From Kingdonia uniflora (Eukaryota; Streptophyta; Magnoliopsida; Ranunculales; Circaeasteraceae), in contig JACGCM010001976.1 of NCBI GenBank assembly GCA_014058105.1, positions 1,039,001-1,103,000 of the forward strand: DNA of 64,000 nt, written 5' to 3'. The notes under the pieces were generated by a model. It saw nothing but the letters and a program-made list of their open reading frames with translations, was not told where the DNA came from and did not search any database. Numbering within the stretch: position 1 is the first letter of the stretch; the number at the start of each line of letters is the position of its first letter. Positions 20,985 to 31,745 of this stretch are shown piece after piece. The translations under genes and the position numbers were made by a program.

Positions 20985-21166
20985 AATTTATGAGGGAGAG
21001 AGATACGAGTTTTTATACTCTCTTTCGACTTACGAAACGACGGTTCCTTCAGTCACGTGTCAGTCACCCCTATTGTCTCTATAGGCACGCCTTTTCATCT
21101 CACAACATCATCATGACTTATATGATAACGTCTACTGTCATCGTGTCTGTCTTTATTGTCTGCCAT
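20985..21166 (-). pseudogene. Antisense gene, short polar peptide (right copy)
   Basis: The minus strand encodes MADNKDRHDDSRRYHISHDD and then the same framework as 5480-5659, interrupted by two TGA codons. The opposite strand is open over the same stretch (20,945-21,169). Confidence 0.4.
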
Positions 21167-21479
21167 TAACCAATTTTGCCCATCTTTCCCAAAGTAGTAT
21201 ACACGACCAATCACCTTACTTTTATACTACACCAAGATCGTATGATATTCCTAAAATAGCTTAATATTTAAATTTAAAACTATATACACAGTTGTTAAAA
21301 TTAAACAGCTGTCATCCACAATATCTGTCATACAAACAATAAAACATAACACTTTATTCTTATTTATTTCAGTTTGCAGCATCAACATGCTTTGTTCTAC
21401 ATTTAACAGAGTACCAAAATAGAATACTGAAAGCAGATTACTTATTCATTTTTGAGCTCTTACAGTTTGAACTTATAGT

Positions 21480-21836
21480 CACCTATAGTTATATTTAAAA
21501 TATCCCGGATAATTCACCACACCACATGGTATTATCTCCCATCCTACTGCTTTGTCATCTTCTTTAGCGAGTTTGTCCCGTGTGATATCTCAAACAGCTT
21601 CTCCTAGTAAAGTAGCATCCTACAGCAACTCGCAAAACACATCACACCAGAAAAATTAATCAACCTCTGCACGCCTACCTTCGTTATCTAAACCATCTAA
21701 TTTCAACGACCACTTGGAAAACACAATATCATAAGGCAAATGACCAAAGTATCATTCACGAAGTTCAGCGACCTTGATATAAAACCTACCTTATACCGCA
21801 TGATGCACACATTGAGAGCGCATCCTCACCATGGTT
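21480..21836 (-). pseudogene. Antisense gene, charged segment (right copy)
   Basis: This is the inverted counterpart of 4815-5168, starting at an ATG near 21,834. It reads with many substitutions and several stops, and the helix-like Arg/Glu character is partly lost. The spacer 21,167-21,479 has no recognisable coding. Confidence 0.4.
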
Positions 21837-22556
21837 ACTCATTCTACCTCAAAAGCAAAATTGTGTCTGGCAAAAGATATAAGACATAGCAACCAAGGTT
21901 CATTACTTTATATAGCCAAAATGAAGATCTCTGAATATCTAAGTCGCCCCGCAGATTTTGCTAAAAAATATATGGCACAAATATTTGGAAACACAAATAT
22001 CAGCAGAAGCCAAAAAATATTATGACAGGTCATACTTTCCATGTTATGAAATATCTCCCCAGATTTTATGCGTACAAATATAGAGATTGTAACATACAAA
22101 TCAAACATGTCCAGCAGCGGTAACACCTGCAGGCAAATATCAGTTACTTCAATATGGCCACACATTTTTCAGTCAGTTCAAATCTGTAGCTCGTAGACTT
22201 ACACATACCCTTATAACCACCCAATCATCATCAACCAATTGTTTACTTACTCTCACCACACAACCTTTTTATATTTTTGAGCTCCTCTATTTTTTTAAAC
22301 CTCAACTTCCACTATCCTTTACAAATATACACACTGAGATCTTTACATTCCGATTTGTCCTGGAATACCTCATGGCAAACTAATGTTCCTCATACCTACA
22401 TATTTACAGACTTCTATTTTGGAGCAGAAAGCTATATATACAAATTGAGAAGTTCGAAATACAACATCAAAATAACATAACGATGACATTTCATTAATTT
22501 AATTTTTTTTTTACAGATAACAAGTGTTACAGATAATTTACATATTACTTTGCAAG

Positions 22557-23110
22557 CTACATCAATTCACAGTTCGACACACTTCTTAGCAGCCACCGAG
22601 GAAGTAGATACAAAATTAAAGCAACTTCCAATCTCTGATCCCCTATACGAATGGGCCGAGAAACCCAAGAACTAGAAATTACCGAAAGAGTTAAGACACC
22701 GGCAGAAGGATCCTCTTTATGGTCAATATCTATGGTCCCTGATATAAAGACCTCCTCCACCACCGTCTCTTCTACCATAACCCCCACCCTGGTGACAATG
22801 AAGGAAAAAGGGCCCTATTTCTTAGACAGAACCCACTCACCAGCAGGGTACCGATGAGCCTCCTTCGGATGAATGCCTGCTGCTTTATCTTCAGTTATAA
22901 CACCTTCCTCCATCGGCGACCGCAACCATTTCGACGCTCCACCTCCGATGTCAACCGATAGTGAAAATGAACCATTTGGAAATAGTCATCCTCTGCCTCC
23001 AACACCTCTTCATATGTCATCCCATGAAATGTTGGAGACACCAGAATTGGCATTGGCAGGTACAAGGGTTGGTAACCAAAAAATTTGATGCAAAATTCTT
23101 CCATCTTCAC
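22557..23110 (-). pseudogene. Antisense gene, first segments (right copy)
   Basis: The minus-strand piece 22,895-23,110 encodes FCIKFFGYQPLYLPMPILV, then YEEVLEAEDDYFQMVHFHYR, and 22,557-22,787 encodes the second piece with MVEETVVEEVFISGTIDIDH. Both are conserved with the left copy at 3542-4083. Conservation of the YEEVLEAEDD block in two diverged copies supports this being protein-coding. The piece lies upstream of the polypurine tract, transcribed away from the LTR. The stretch 21,837-22,556 between segments shows nothing assignable. Confidence 0.6.
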
Positions 23111-23480
23111 TCGAATCCTAGTTTCCTGAGATTGTTGCCTTGTGTCACCATATTCTCAACACTAAAAAATTTCTAAGTTACAGCAGGCCAAGTTAACTAA
23201 AGATGGATACAAGAGAAAATTTAAGGGGAATACTTGGTTCATCACACACCAATCAGAATCCTCTTTATACTATAGTAAATATTAAAGCCGACTCTCCAAA
23301 TTTCCAACGTTAGGATGATTTCCCATGCAACAAATTTTACTATAACCATTGGTTCTAGAAAACCCAAAAGCCACAAATAGATATTCATGAAGATGCTTTG
23401 GAAATGATTCTTAGATATTGATTATAATATTAAATGAAGCTTTTCAATCAACACAACTCACCCACAATGTTCTCGTACTA

Positions 23481-23498
23481 TTGGCTGAGAGGGGGCGG
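23481..23498 (+). promoter_or_regulatory. Polypurine tract before the 3' LTR
   Basis: TTGGCTGAGAGGGGGCGG precedes the LTR start (TTGTAGTGG, a mutated TGTTAGTGG). The left copy has the matching tract at 3175-3190. Confidence 0.6.
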
Positions 23499-24035
23499 TT
23501 GTAGTGGCTTATTTTGTATCTCAGACTCATGCTTCATCTTCGACCATCAGATGACCACTCGACCTTATCAACATAGCACGTGGCACTATTGAAGGCATAT
23601 TACAGTTACAAAGTTTTAGTCATCACTTTCGACCTCTACATCAACATTTCGAGTTAAGTAAACGTATCGTTATCAATGAAGTCGTTACAAAACAGTAAGA
23701 TCAGACAGTTACACGATCCGTTCAAAGATTATCAAATATACATTGTAATGTTCGCTATTAAGGATAATAATGGTCGTCAAACGGTCATATTATAAGATCT
23801 ATAAATAGGACCAGAGAATCCCAGATGAAAGACGAAAGAATTCTTACTCAAACTCTATACTAAAATACGCAGAGCTTTTCTTGTAATATCTAGCAGCTAT
23901 CAATAAAGTTATCTCTTTCTAAATCCTCAAGAGAGGTTATGGTTTTTAACCTATTCAAAGGTTTTCCACGCAAAACTTTGTGATAACATTCGTTTATTAT
24001 TCATATAGACACTCTTAATATCCTTAGTATAAATG
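23499..24035 (+). repeat. 3' LTR of the gypsy element
   Basis: The similarity to the inverted LTR at 2650-3174 covers this interval. It has CTATAAATAGG at 23,799-23,809, followed by GACCAGAGAATCCC as the likely start of R, and CAATAAAG at 23,901-23,908 as a polyadenylation signal. Similarity to the left LTR is lost after TTATTATTCATATAGAC, so the exact end is unknown. Confidence 0.72.
23799..23809 (+). promoter_or_regulatory. TATA box of the 3' LTR
   Basis: CTATAAATAGG is conserved between both LTR copies. Read-through from here would go toward the host gene to the right. Confidence 0.65.
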
Positions 24036-25050
24036 CTAAGTTCGAAATGCAAAATTATGCTATTACATGCTCGATCTTCTAGTTAATACAAAACTTTGAG
24101 GTTTTTATTCTAAATTTCATCTTCACATATTCATAAGTTCTTACTATCTCTTCAAAAGATACGGTCTCTTGAGGATACCCAACGAACTTCAAGCCATCAA
24201 TGTATTCAGCTATAGTGGATAACAAATCTTACAACTTTATCTTAATAAAGGTATATGGACATATTAGCTCATTTGTGAACACCATTTCTATCAACGACGG
24301 AGTGTGACACATGGAGTCCTAATTTGTTGCGATCCTTCAGGGATGTATCCAATTTGATTGCCTACATATGCTTCGACCATATTAATGTTTGAAACATTTG
24401 GACTTCTATACTTCCGGAGTCGTTTATAGATGTTGGTATCTCATTTTACACAGAGATACATAATTATTACACAACTACATTTATACGACACATGCCTAAT
24501 CCAATCAGGTTTGACAAACTGAGTTACTCATGGATAGCGGTTGCGAAACTGAGATACTAACATAATGTGATTGCGTCGGCCACAAGGGGGTAAGTTTTAT
24601 CGTAATCGATGTCGAGTATGATATTTTTTGGAAACCATGTGCAACTAGTCTTACTTACAATCTTCTCGTTTCTTATATTATGTATGAGCAACCCACATCC
24701 AACAGGATTGTGGCATCATGCCACCGATTTTTTGACAAAGACCTAATAGTAGATGTTGCAATAATTGGTTCAATTGTTTGGTCACTTAATTAGTTGCATA
24801 TCTAAATGTTTTTTGTTTTTTTGAAGACTAATGTTGTTGCACACCCTACGGTAGTGTGCAATCCCCCTTTTTAGACTCATTTGGCGCACTTCGCGGGCTT
24901 ACTTATTTGCGGGATTACTAATTCAATTCAATTCAATTCAATTCATAAACCCCATCTTTAAAGTTTATACAAATTTCTGATTGCAACTTGCCCACCAAAC
25001 TTCATACCAACTTAAAATCATTAACCCTGCTGAACTTGGTCCCTCTCTCA
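24036..25050. other. AT-rich region between the retroelement and the host gene, no gene seen
   Basis: Both strands are closed by frequent stops. A faint coding-like echo on the minus strand near 24,110-24,210 (AEYIDGLKFVGYPQETVSF) cannot be extended. A run of five ATTCA units lies at 24,921-24,945. Confidence 0.5.
24921..24945. repeat. (ATTCA)5 microsatellite
   Basis: Five perfect ATTCA units. Confidence 0.9.
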
Positions 25051-25059
25051 ACACTTCAA

Positions 25060-25255
25060 AAATAAACAAAAGAATACAACAATAACAACTCAACTCAGTA
25101 GTACTACAGTACCATCACCACTACCACCCGCTCCAGCCTAGCCTTTAAAAGAGAGAGGGAGAGGGAGAGCGAGAGGTTTTGTTGCTGGAATTTGAAGCGA
25201 TTACAGCTCAATCAGTACTACTAGTGCTGCATTTCAAACCTTAATCCTCATGGAG
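25060..25255 (+). other. GA-rich 5' leader and possible two-codon first exon of the SPIKE1 gene
   Basis: A leader-like sequence rich in AACAA, CACTACCA and GAGAGAGGGAGAGGGAGAGCGAGAG leads to ATG GAG at 25,250-25,255, followed by GTATGA, a usable donor. Joined to the acceptor at 39,050 this gives ATG GAG GCA ATG GAA GAA ATG in frame with the SPIKE1 exons. The intron would be 13.8 kb and would contain the mitochondrial-like block. The frame match has a one in three chance of being accidental, so this stays a hypothesis. Confidence 0.33.
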
Positions 25256-25383
25256 GTATGATTCCAACATCTCTGTGTTTTGCTTTCTCTATAAGCATAG
25301 TACAGAAACCTTGAATCCCAATTCATCTCCAACAACAACAACAACCTCTTATTGTTTTTCTCTCTAATACAAGACAAATTCAA

Positions 25384-25519
25384 CCTCATTTGTGTTTGCT
25401 GAGGGTTTTTGCTAGATCTAATTCGGCGAATTTGTCATATAAATCGGCGAAATTCGGAGATTATTTCGGCCCACTTGGGGAACGACTGCATTTGGAAGGA
25501 AGCTCTTCGACTTCAACCG
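25384..25519 (+). other. Exon-like stretch, not recognised
   Basis: A frame without stops encodes LLRVFARSNSANLSYKSAKF, then GDYFGPLGERLHLEGSSSTS, and ends at ACCG/GTATGC, a good donor. There is no ATG. It could be an untranslated or coding 5' exon of the gene to the right, or an exon left from another gene. The composition is coding-like, but I cannot place it in a family. Confidence 0.35.
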
Positions 25520-26249
25520 GTATGCTTAATTTCTTTTCTTCTTTCCAATCAGGTTTTTTTTTTAACATAGAGCTCTGCTATTTATTACTCATTGTTTAGT
25601 TGATTTCCCTCCTTTCTACTTTGATTTTTAATGAGGAATTGAATACCCATTGTAGAGCTCTGTGATTACAGAGGTAAGTTGGGTTTGTTGGTTTAGAGAG
25701 AGAGAGAGAGAGAGACAGAGTTTGAGATGAAAGATAATTGCTTGCCGATAAGACTCTCTTTCTAGTACTACACCTCAAACTCAATTGGAGTAACAATGTA
25801 CATAGGGGTTCTGAAAGATAATTGCTTGCCAATAAGAGTCTCTTGCTGACTAAGATGTTAGCGATGCTGAAGAAACAAAGCTTACTTGGTGATCTATGTT
25901 GAAGACAAGATACTTGAGCGTGTCCTTAAAGCTATCAAAAAGGATGTAAGTGACAGAGTCTCTAGGATGGGTCAGAAACTAGAAGGCTCAGCTTAGTCCA
26001 GGATGTAATAGTTGGTAGCTGCATCCTAACTTTGTTCACCAATAACCAGATTAATGCAAATGGGAGGCAAAACCCCTGTTAACACCTGGTTACTCACTAT
26101 GGTGGAAATTACTTGCACATAAATTGGTGGTTTCGGTGCTGTTTTAAGGGACTGTACAGGGCAATGTAGCACTGCTTATGTCGGGAAGGAGACTATTATA
26201 TTTCATGAGATACGAGTAAATTGCAAAGACATGATTTTGGTCATCAACA
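25520..26249. other. Intron-like host sequence before the GC-rich block
   Basis: This contains a (GA)n run at about 25,697-25,716 and a short + strand coding-like piece near 25,895-25,985 (VEDKILERVLKAIKKDVSDR) that ends in a stop and has no clear splice sites. Nothing else can be supported. Confidence 0.45.
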
Positions 26250-27222
26250 ATGTCATTCAGCCCCAGATATTTTTATCCCTTTGGGGTTGGGCTAGTTGTT
26301 CGGGACCATTTCTTGAACAGAGTGGTCACGAGTTCATTACTCAAAGCCGGGGGACATCCGCCAGGATTTATCCTGACTTAAAATGGAGCATGCGGAGGTT
26401 CCGTGGCGAGCTCCGGGAGACTAGTTGGGAGAATTGTGAAAAATGATCATAGCGGTAATGTGGTAATGTCTATAGCACTAGAACGCATGCTCCTCCTTCC
26501 TACTTTGCCTGGGCTCTGACCTAGGATCCTCCCCATGAAAAGGCTCCCGACTCTATCTAGTCTCCCAACTAGAGTGATGCTTGGCTTTCTTCTAATTTTC
26601 TTTCGCTTGGCAACCATAGGCTTGGTCTCGTTATCTATAGAGCTATAGAGCCGCCGGAATGAATCGTGCTCTGCCCAGTCTTGGGTTTTCTCTGTGCAGT
26701 CCGCTCGCCTCTCTTGTCTATAGGCTTGGTTCTTGACTAGAAGGATGAAATCCCTCTTTCTTATCAGTTCTCGCCTTGATTCTTATGTTTCTTTCTATGA
26801 TTTTGAGTCCAATTCTCAAAATCGCCTACGTAGGTGGGGCCTTGTTTGCCTGTCTAGCTTTGGCTTTGGTTCAGTCCCACTTCTCGTTGCTTCGCATTTT
26901 TCGCTTTGCGTGGTGGCGTAAGTCTTCTATTAGACTCTATCTACAACTCCCAGTCTTGCCGGGGTCCCACTTCCTTCTTTTCAACCTACTATAGTGCATA
27001 GACCTTCTCTTCTTAGTCCTCTCCTCTGGCATCCTTCTAGATTTGCCTCGGATTTTCACTCTTTCCTATTATAGCCCTCTCTTTACTAGATTCATAGGAA
27101 TAGGTCATGACTGCTATCTTGTCAGTGGGCGGTACACCTTGGCTTTCTTCTTAGGCCCTTCTCTCGTAACCCTTTTGATCATTGCTTTCTTTCATCTCAA
27201 TCTAGGTACACCTTGCTTGTGT

Positions 27223-27248
27223 TGGGGGGTGGGGGGGTGGGGGGTGGG
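27223..27248. repeat. G-rich run with four G tracts
   Basis: The tracts G6-T-G7-T-G6-T-G3 give a strong potential intramolecular G-quadruplex on the + strand. Confidence 0.75.
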
Positions 27249-28439
27249 TCCATCCCTTCTCTGACCTCACCTTTAGGTGGGGTTAGGTCATCTTCTTTCT
27301 CTTTCCGTAGTAGACTACTATAATATAGGGAGGAAAAACACAATGACATTCTCGGCGCTTTGTCCTACTTCACCTCAGCCTGTTGTTCATAGACGCTTGC
27401 GCCCCAATCGATGCGCTTCTTTTCTCATGTAGAATGACCACTTATGAAGAACGTGCCGCCAAGAGTGGAGTCGAAAAAGGGCCTTCAGTTGCCATTGGTT
27501 GGGTTCAACCAAACGTTAGTAGAACTCTGCAAAAAAAAGAAAAAGGCACGTTTCACATAAGAGTGCTGGTCCTCAAAAGCCTACAGCTTTGCCTGGAGAC
27601 TTAGATTCCGCTTCTTTTCCAACACGAGTCCAACGCTTTTGACTCCCGAACTACTTTTCGTTTCGAAGCTTTTTCGTTCAGTGGTACTTGGGGGCCTCTT
27701 CGCAACCTAGCTCTTTTTCCAACCTAGTCATTCGGGGTTCGCTTATGTGACGTGGGTCCTAGGCGATCGAAAGAAAAGCGACGAGTCCGGAATTTATTTC
27801 CATGCGAAAAAGATTATGACCCACTCCCCTCTTTTTCAATGCGAAGTTGAGTTGATGTTTACTCCGGTTTACTAACTCCCATTTTGTGTCGTTATGTTGA
27901 GGGTAATGGTAGCGGTTTCAGGCCGTAATGGTAATCTTGACCCTAGCCATACTTGCTTGTCTATAGCTATAGAAAGTGGACTCGGTAGGAAAAGGCTAGG
28001 AAACCTATGGTTGCATAGTGGTAATGTCTATAGGTGATGTTCTGATTTATTAGAGGTACTATTTGCGATGGTAGGTCGGGTTAGGCCAAAGCGATAGCAC
28101 CGCCAGTAGGTTATTCCAGAAAGAAACCAAACCCCAGCAAGGAAGAATCTTGGATTTCGCGCGGTGCTGGGAACAACAATAAAGAATCCAGCAAGAAAGG
28201 CCTAGTAGCGCCGTAGGTAGCAGCATAGTGAATCTCTCTCTATATATAGATAGATTAGCGAGAAGGTCTAGATTTCTCGTCATGTGTCACCTTTCTCATT
28301 ATGGCGCACCTTCTTCATATTCACTAGCGCACCTTCTTTATATTCGCTACTAGTTCACTGCTAGGTGCGAGCTAATTGCCAAAAAAAGTTTTGACTGTGG
28401 TCCGACCAAACTTTCTTGTTCTTTCGGTTGGTCCTCTAA

Positions 28440-28680
28440 GTCAATTGCATTGAGTACGTTTTGGCTATAGGTGAGCTTGATTTTTCTTGTTCTTTCGAGC
28501 AGCGATAGGAGTGGAAATCAATTGAGTACGTTTCGGCCGTAGGTGATCTTGACGTTTTGTATTCTTGCGCCGCCGCTCTGAGGGAAACATGGGTGAGTGA
28601 GTTTCGTCTGTAGGTGACCTTGATGTTTCGCATTCTTTTGATTGGGTATAGGAGTGAAAAGCGATTGAGTGGATTTGATC
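28440..28680 (+). repeat. Degenerate tandem repeat of about 70-80 bp
   Basis: The pattern ATTGAGT-ACGTTT-GGC-TAGGTGA-CTTGA-TTT followed by CATTCTTTCGAGCA-CGATAGGAGTG recurs about three times with substitutions. Confidence 0.55.
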
Positions 28681-28890
28681 CTATGGTCCAGCCAAACTTT
28701 TGCGCTTTTTGAGATCTCGCCCTAGGGAAAATGGTTGTACTTCAAAATGTAAACAAAAACTTTATCTTCTTGCTGGTTCTCAAGGGAAACACGGGTAAGT
28801 GGCTTTTGGCGTATCGCTAACGTTGTTGACCTTGACATTTCGCATTCTTTCGAGCAATGCGTTGAGCTATGGCTATGTTGCGTCATCGCT

Positions 28891-29241
28891 TTGGGTTATG
28901 CACTATTTTATGATTCTATATACATTACCATTATGAAATACTTTGGTCTGGGGCTACGTGCTAAACGCGCACGGCAGACCAGCAAGAAAGAAAATCCTTT
29001 TGCTTATTTGGTGGTGGTAATGTCTATAGTCGAGCTCGCTAAAGCCACCAGACCAACTCCACGCGAAATCCGGGTATTGGGTTTCTTGCTGCGAAAGACA
29101 TTTTTCTTTCTTACTAGAGTAGCAATAAATCCACCAGTAGGCTATTATTTCGCACTAGGAGCTACGTTTCTAAAGCTCAACGTGCTACAAGCTATTCCTT
29201 ATAGTGGTTTTGTCTATACTATAAAAGGACCAATTCCCTAA
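28891..29241 (+). other. 116-codon open stretch in the mitochondrial-type block
   Basis: This is the longest clean open stretch of the block; it encodes hydrophobic runs (FAYLVVVMSIVELA and FFFLTRVAINPPVGYYF) separated by basic patches. It includes one of the GGTAATGTCTATAG repeats, so part of the frame is repeat sequence. The start at 28,891 is not an ATG-supported gene start by context, and I recognise no family. Chimeric open frames of this kind are common in plant mitochondrial DNA; in the nucleus it is probably not expressed. Confidence 0.25.
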
Positions 29242-30299
29242 ACGTGAAACGAGCCCAAACACGAAGCGTTAGCTCATTACAAACTACTATATCCAAACCC
29301 ACTACGAAAGAAAACAATTGATCCTAACGACTCACTCAACGACTAGAAAACCCCTATGAAATTTGGCGCACGTTTAGGGAATAGCTCAAGGCCTGCGAAA
29401 GCTTCACAAAACCACAGACCTGCTCAACGCACGAAGATAGCATATGGACGGGTTTCTTGTTACGTTACTGGCATTTTCTTTCTTTTTTGGCCCCATGGAC
29501 GACTTGACGCTAACAGTGTTCATTCTTGGTGTGTGAGTGTCTGTTTAGTAAGACCGACTGGGGCGATCAATTAGCTATTCTCCTATGTGATGTAGGACCC
29601 TTAACACTCTTATCCTCCAGAATATAGGGACGTTAGACAAAAAAAGTAGTGAACCAAATTGAGCGTTGCCTTGGAGCGGAGCATTTTGACCGAAAGCTCT
29701 CTACCTTGAGAGGTTGGGCGCATACGAAAAAGGGGGGGGGGATATCATTACACGCAATGACGCGAGTCAAGAGGTTTTCAAGGTAGTGGGCTTGGATATA
29801 GCTCAATCCTAGCATGGCTTCGTGGGGTTTGATCATTTGTCTAATGCATAGGATCTCGGGAAAGAGAGCAAAGCGAAGACTTCTCAAGCTTTCCACTAAA
29901 ACAAAGCTCATTCTTTTCTTTCTTCCTTAATTCTAGCTCAAGCTTTGGCTTGGAGAAGTTCCCTCTAGGAGGCGACGCCTTGGATAGCTTCATTCTAACC
30001 TGCCTCGGCCTGAGTTTTGCTAATGCACCTTTTGGGGCTCCCTCTTCTTGCCCCCAGTAGAGTAGAGATCCCTTATGTGCTTTGTCATAGCTGGGCTTGA
30101 TAGATCCTTGACACTTTCCCCTAGCTTGGTAGATCCTTTGCGCTTTTCCCTAGCTTTAGCTTTCTTGAGAGCTCCGTCCTCCAAAGCTCCCTAAGACAAG
30201 GCTCACTAAGAAGAAGAAGATTTCAAAGCAATCTCTGGGAGTTTGACCTTATCCAAAAAGGTCTTGCAAGAGAAGTTGATCTCAAATTGTGCTTCGAAT

Positions 30300-30410
30300 A
30301 TGCGCTATTGGGACGGGATGGCTCTCCTACGAGGTCTCTCCCTTAAGAACCGGACGTGCGAGTTCCCCCACATATAGCTCAAGTCTAATGGGTCTCTTCG
30401 GTTGAGCCTA
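30300..30410 (-). other. Group II intron domain signature (fragment)
   Basis: On the minus strand GAGCTATATGTGGGGGAACT is followed by CGCACGTCCGGTTCTTAAGG and GAGAGACC. This is the familiar GAGCCGTATG...ACGTACGGTTC element of organellar and bacterial group II introns, slightly altered. Only this stretch is recognisable. It supports an organellar origin of the block. Confidence 0.45.
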
Positions 30411-31679
30411 GATTCGCTAGGGGATGCAAGAAGTTGGTGTGCACCGAAAAGGGCCCCGAGAACCCTATCAATGGGTAATAAGTTGATTTATGCATTTGTG
30501 AATCTTTTTTCTTTGATTCTGTCCTCAAAGAAAGACTTGTTGGCAATCGTTGGTTAGGTTGGTCCGACCAAGAAAGACATGGGAAAAGTAGCGGCAACAT
30601 CACCACCATTCTGGTGGTCCTAAGCGCTCAATTGGGGTTTAGCTTTGAGTATCTTAGCCCTAACGCGATTTAGCAACATAGCTCCAACATGCCGCTTAGC
30701 AATATAGCTCAACGCGCGAAAGGTATTTTCTTTCTTGCTAGTCCTCGATGCAAATAACAAAACACGCGTTAGGTGCTTTCTAGTGTCGGCCTTTTCTTTC
30801 TTTCTGGTCCATTACCTATAGACAAACCCACTACGTACTCAAATGGGTTTCTTGCTCCTAGCAAATAGCTCCTATAGAGAAACCCATTACTGACGCTTTT
30901 AACTTTCATTCTAGCAAATCGCATGGTAGACAAGCCCACTACGCAATATTTCAAACCACTAGATCCTTCTAAAGATCGAAATAGCAAGGTCCGTCCGCGC
31001 GTGTTGAATAGCTCTAGCAAAAAGAAGGGCGTTAGCAAAGTGGCCTTCTAAGGAAAAAGCGTAGGAGCGACAACGAAAAGCCACCTTCCTCGTCACAACT
31101 GAGTCGACATAGCGGTTTCCAATGATGGATGGCTTGGTGGAGCCCTTTTCTTTTCCCTAGCTTTTCTGAAGCAAAGTCCTCCTTCTATCAGTGAATGAAC
31201 ATTGAACGCTTATTGTGAAATGGCTAGCTACTTTTTTGTGTGGACTACCTCCCCAAATCTAGACGTTGACCTTCTTGAGTTGACAATGAAACCTGGCTCA
31301 GGCTGAAGTCGACTACTGAGAGACTGAGTAGGCCGACCTTGACCTTTAGGCTAGGGTTAAGCTTTGAAGGACCCCGAGAGAAGGGAGGACTAGTTGTCTT
31401 GAGCCTGGGCGCGAAAAGGCAAGGCCTCTGATCGATGACTAGGTAAGGGGAAGAGCAAGGAGTTGTTTAGCAAAGAAGAGAGCCTTCACGAGCATCTACT
31501 GCGAACTATGTTCTCACTTACATAGCGGCTTTGTCTATAACGGGTTTGCACCAGTCAAATACCTTCTTGATAAGGAGTGAAGGGGAGGGGAAGAAGGAAG
31601 CGAAGTCAAAAAGCCTAGGAAGTCGCTTAGGCTCGTCTTTCAGATGAGGTCTTCGCCTTCCTTTTATAGAGACAAAGTC

Positions 31680-31745
31680 AGATGTAGCTGTAGGTGAGAG
31701 GGAGCCAAAGCCAGACGTAGTCGTAGGTGAGAGGGAGCCTAGACA
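31680..31745 (+). repeat. Direct repeat, two units of about 33 bp
   Basis: GTCAGATGTAGCTGTAGGTG + AGAGGGAGCC is followed by CCAGACGTAGTCGTAGGTG + AGAGGGAGCC. Confidence 0.7.

Larger units (their letters stand above)
1..24130 (+). mobile_element. Decayed Tat-type Ty3/gypsy retrotransposon with two nested insertions
   Basis: The + strand pieces in order are gag/protease, RT-RNase H, a second RNase H, integrase, a repeat-rich spacer, a long antisense gene and a 3' LTR. Two RNase H domains around one RT, an antisense extra gene between pol and the 3' LTR, and tandem repeats after pol are known traits of the Tat group (Retand, Grande, Ogre and RIRE2 relatives); assignment to that group is my inference. 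The 5' LTR and most of gag lie left of the window. Pol is broken at 2441 by an inverted element copy and resumes near 7925, and the antisense gene is broken by a 5.3 kb insertion at 14,569-19,890. Every coding segment has stops or frameshifts, so the element is dead. The right boundary is approximate because no target duplication could be read. Confidence 0.8.
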
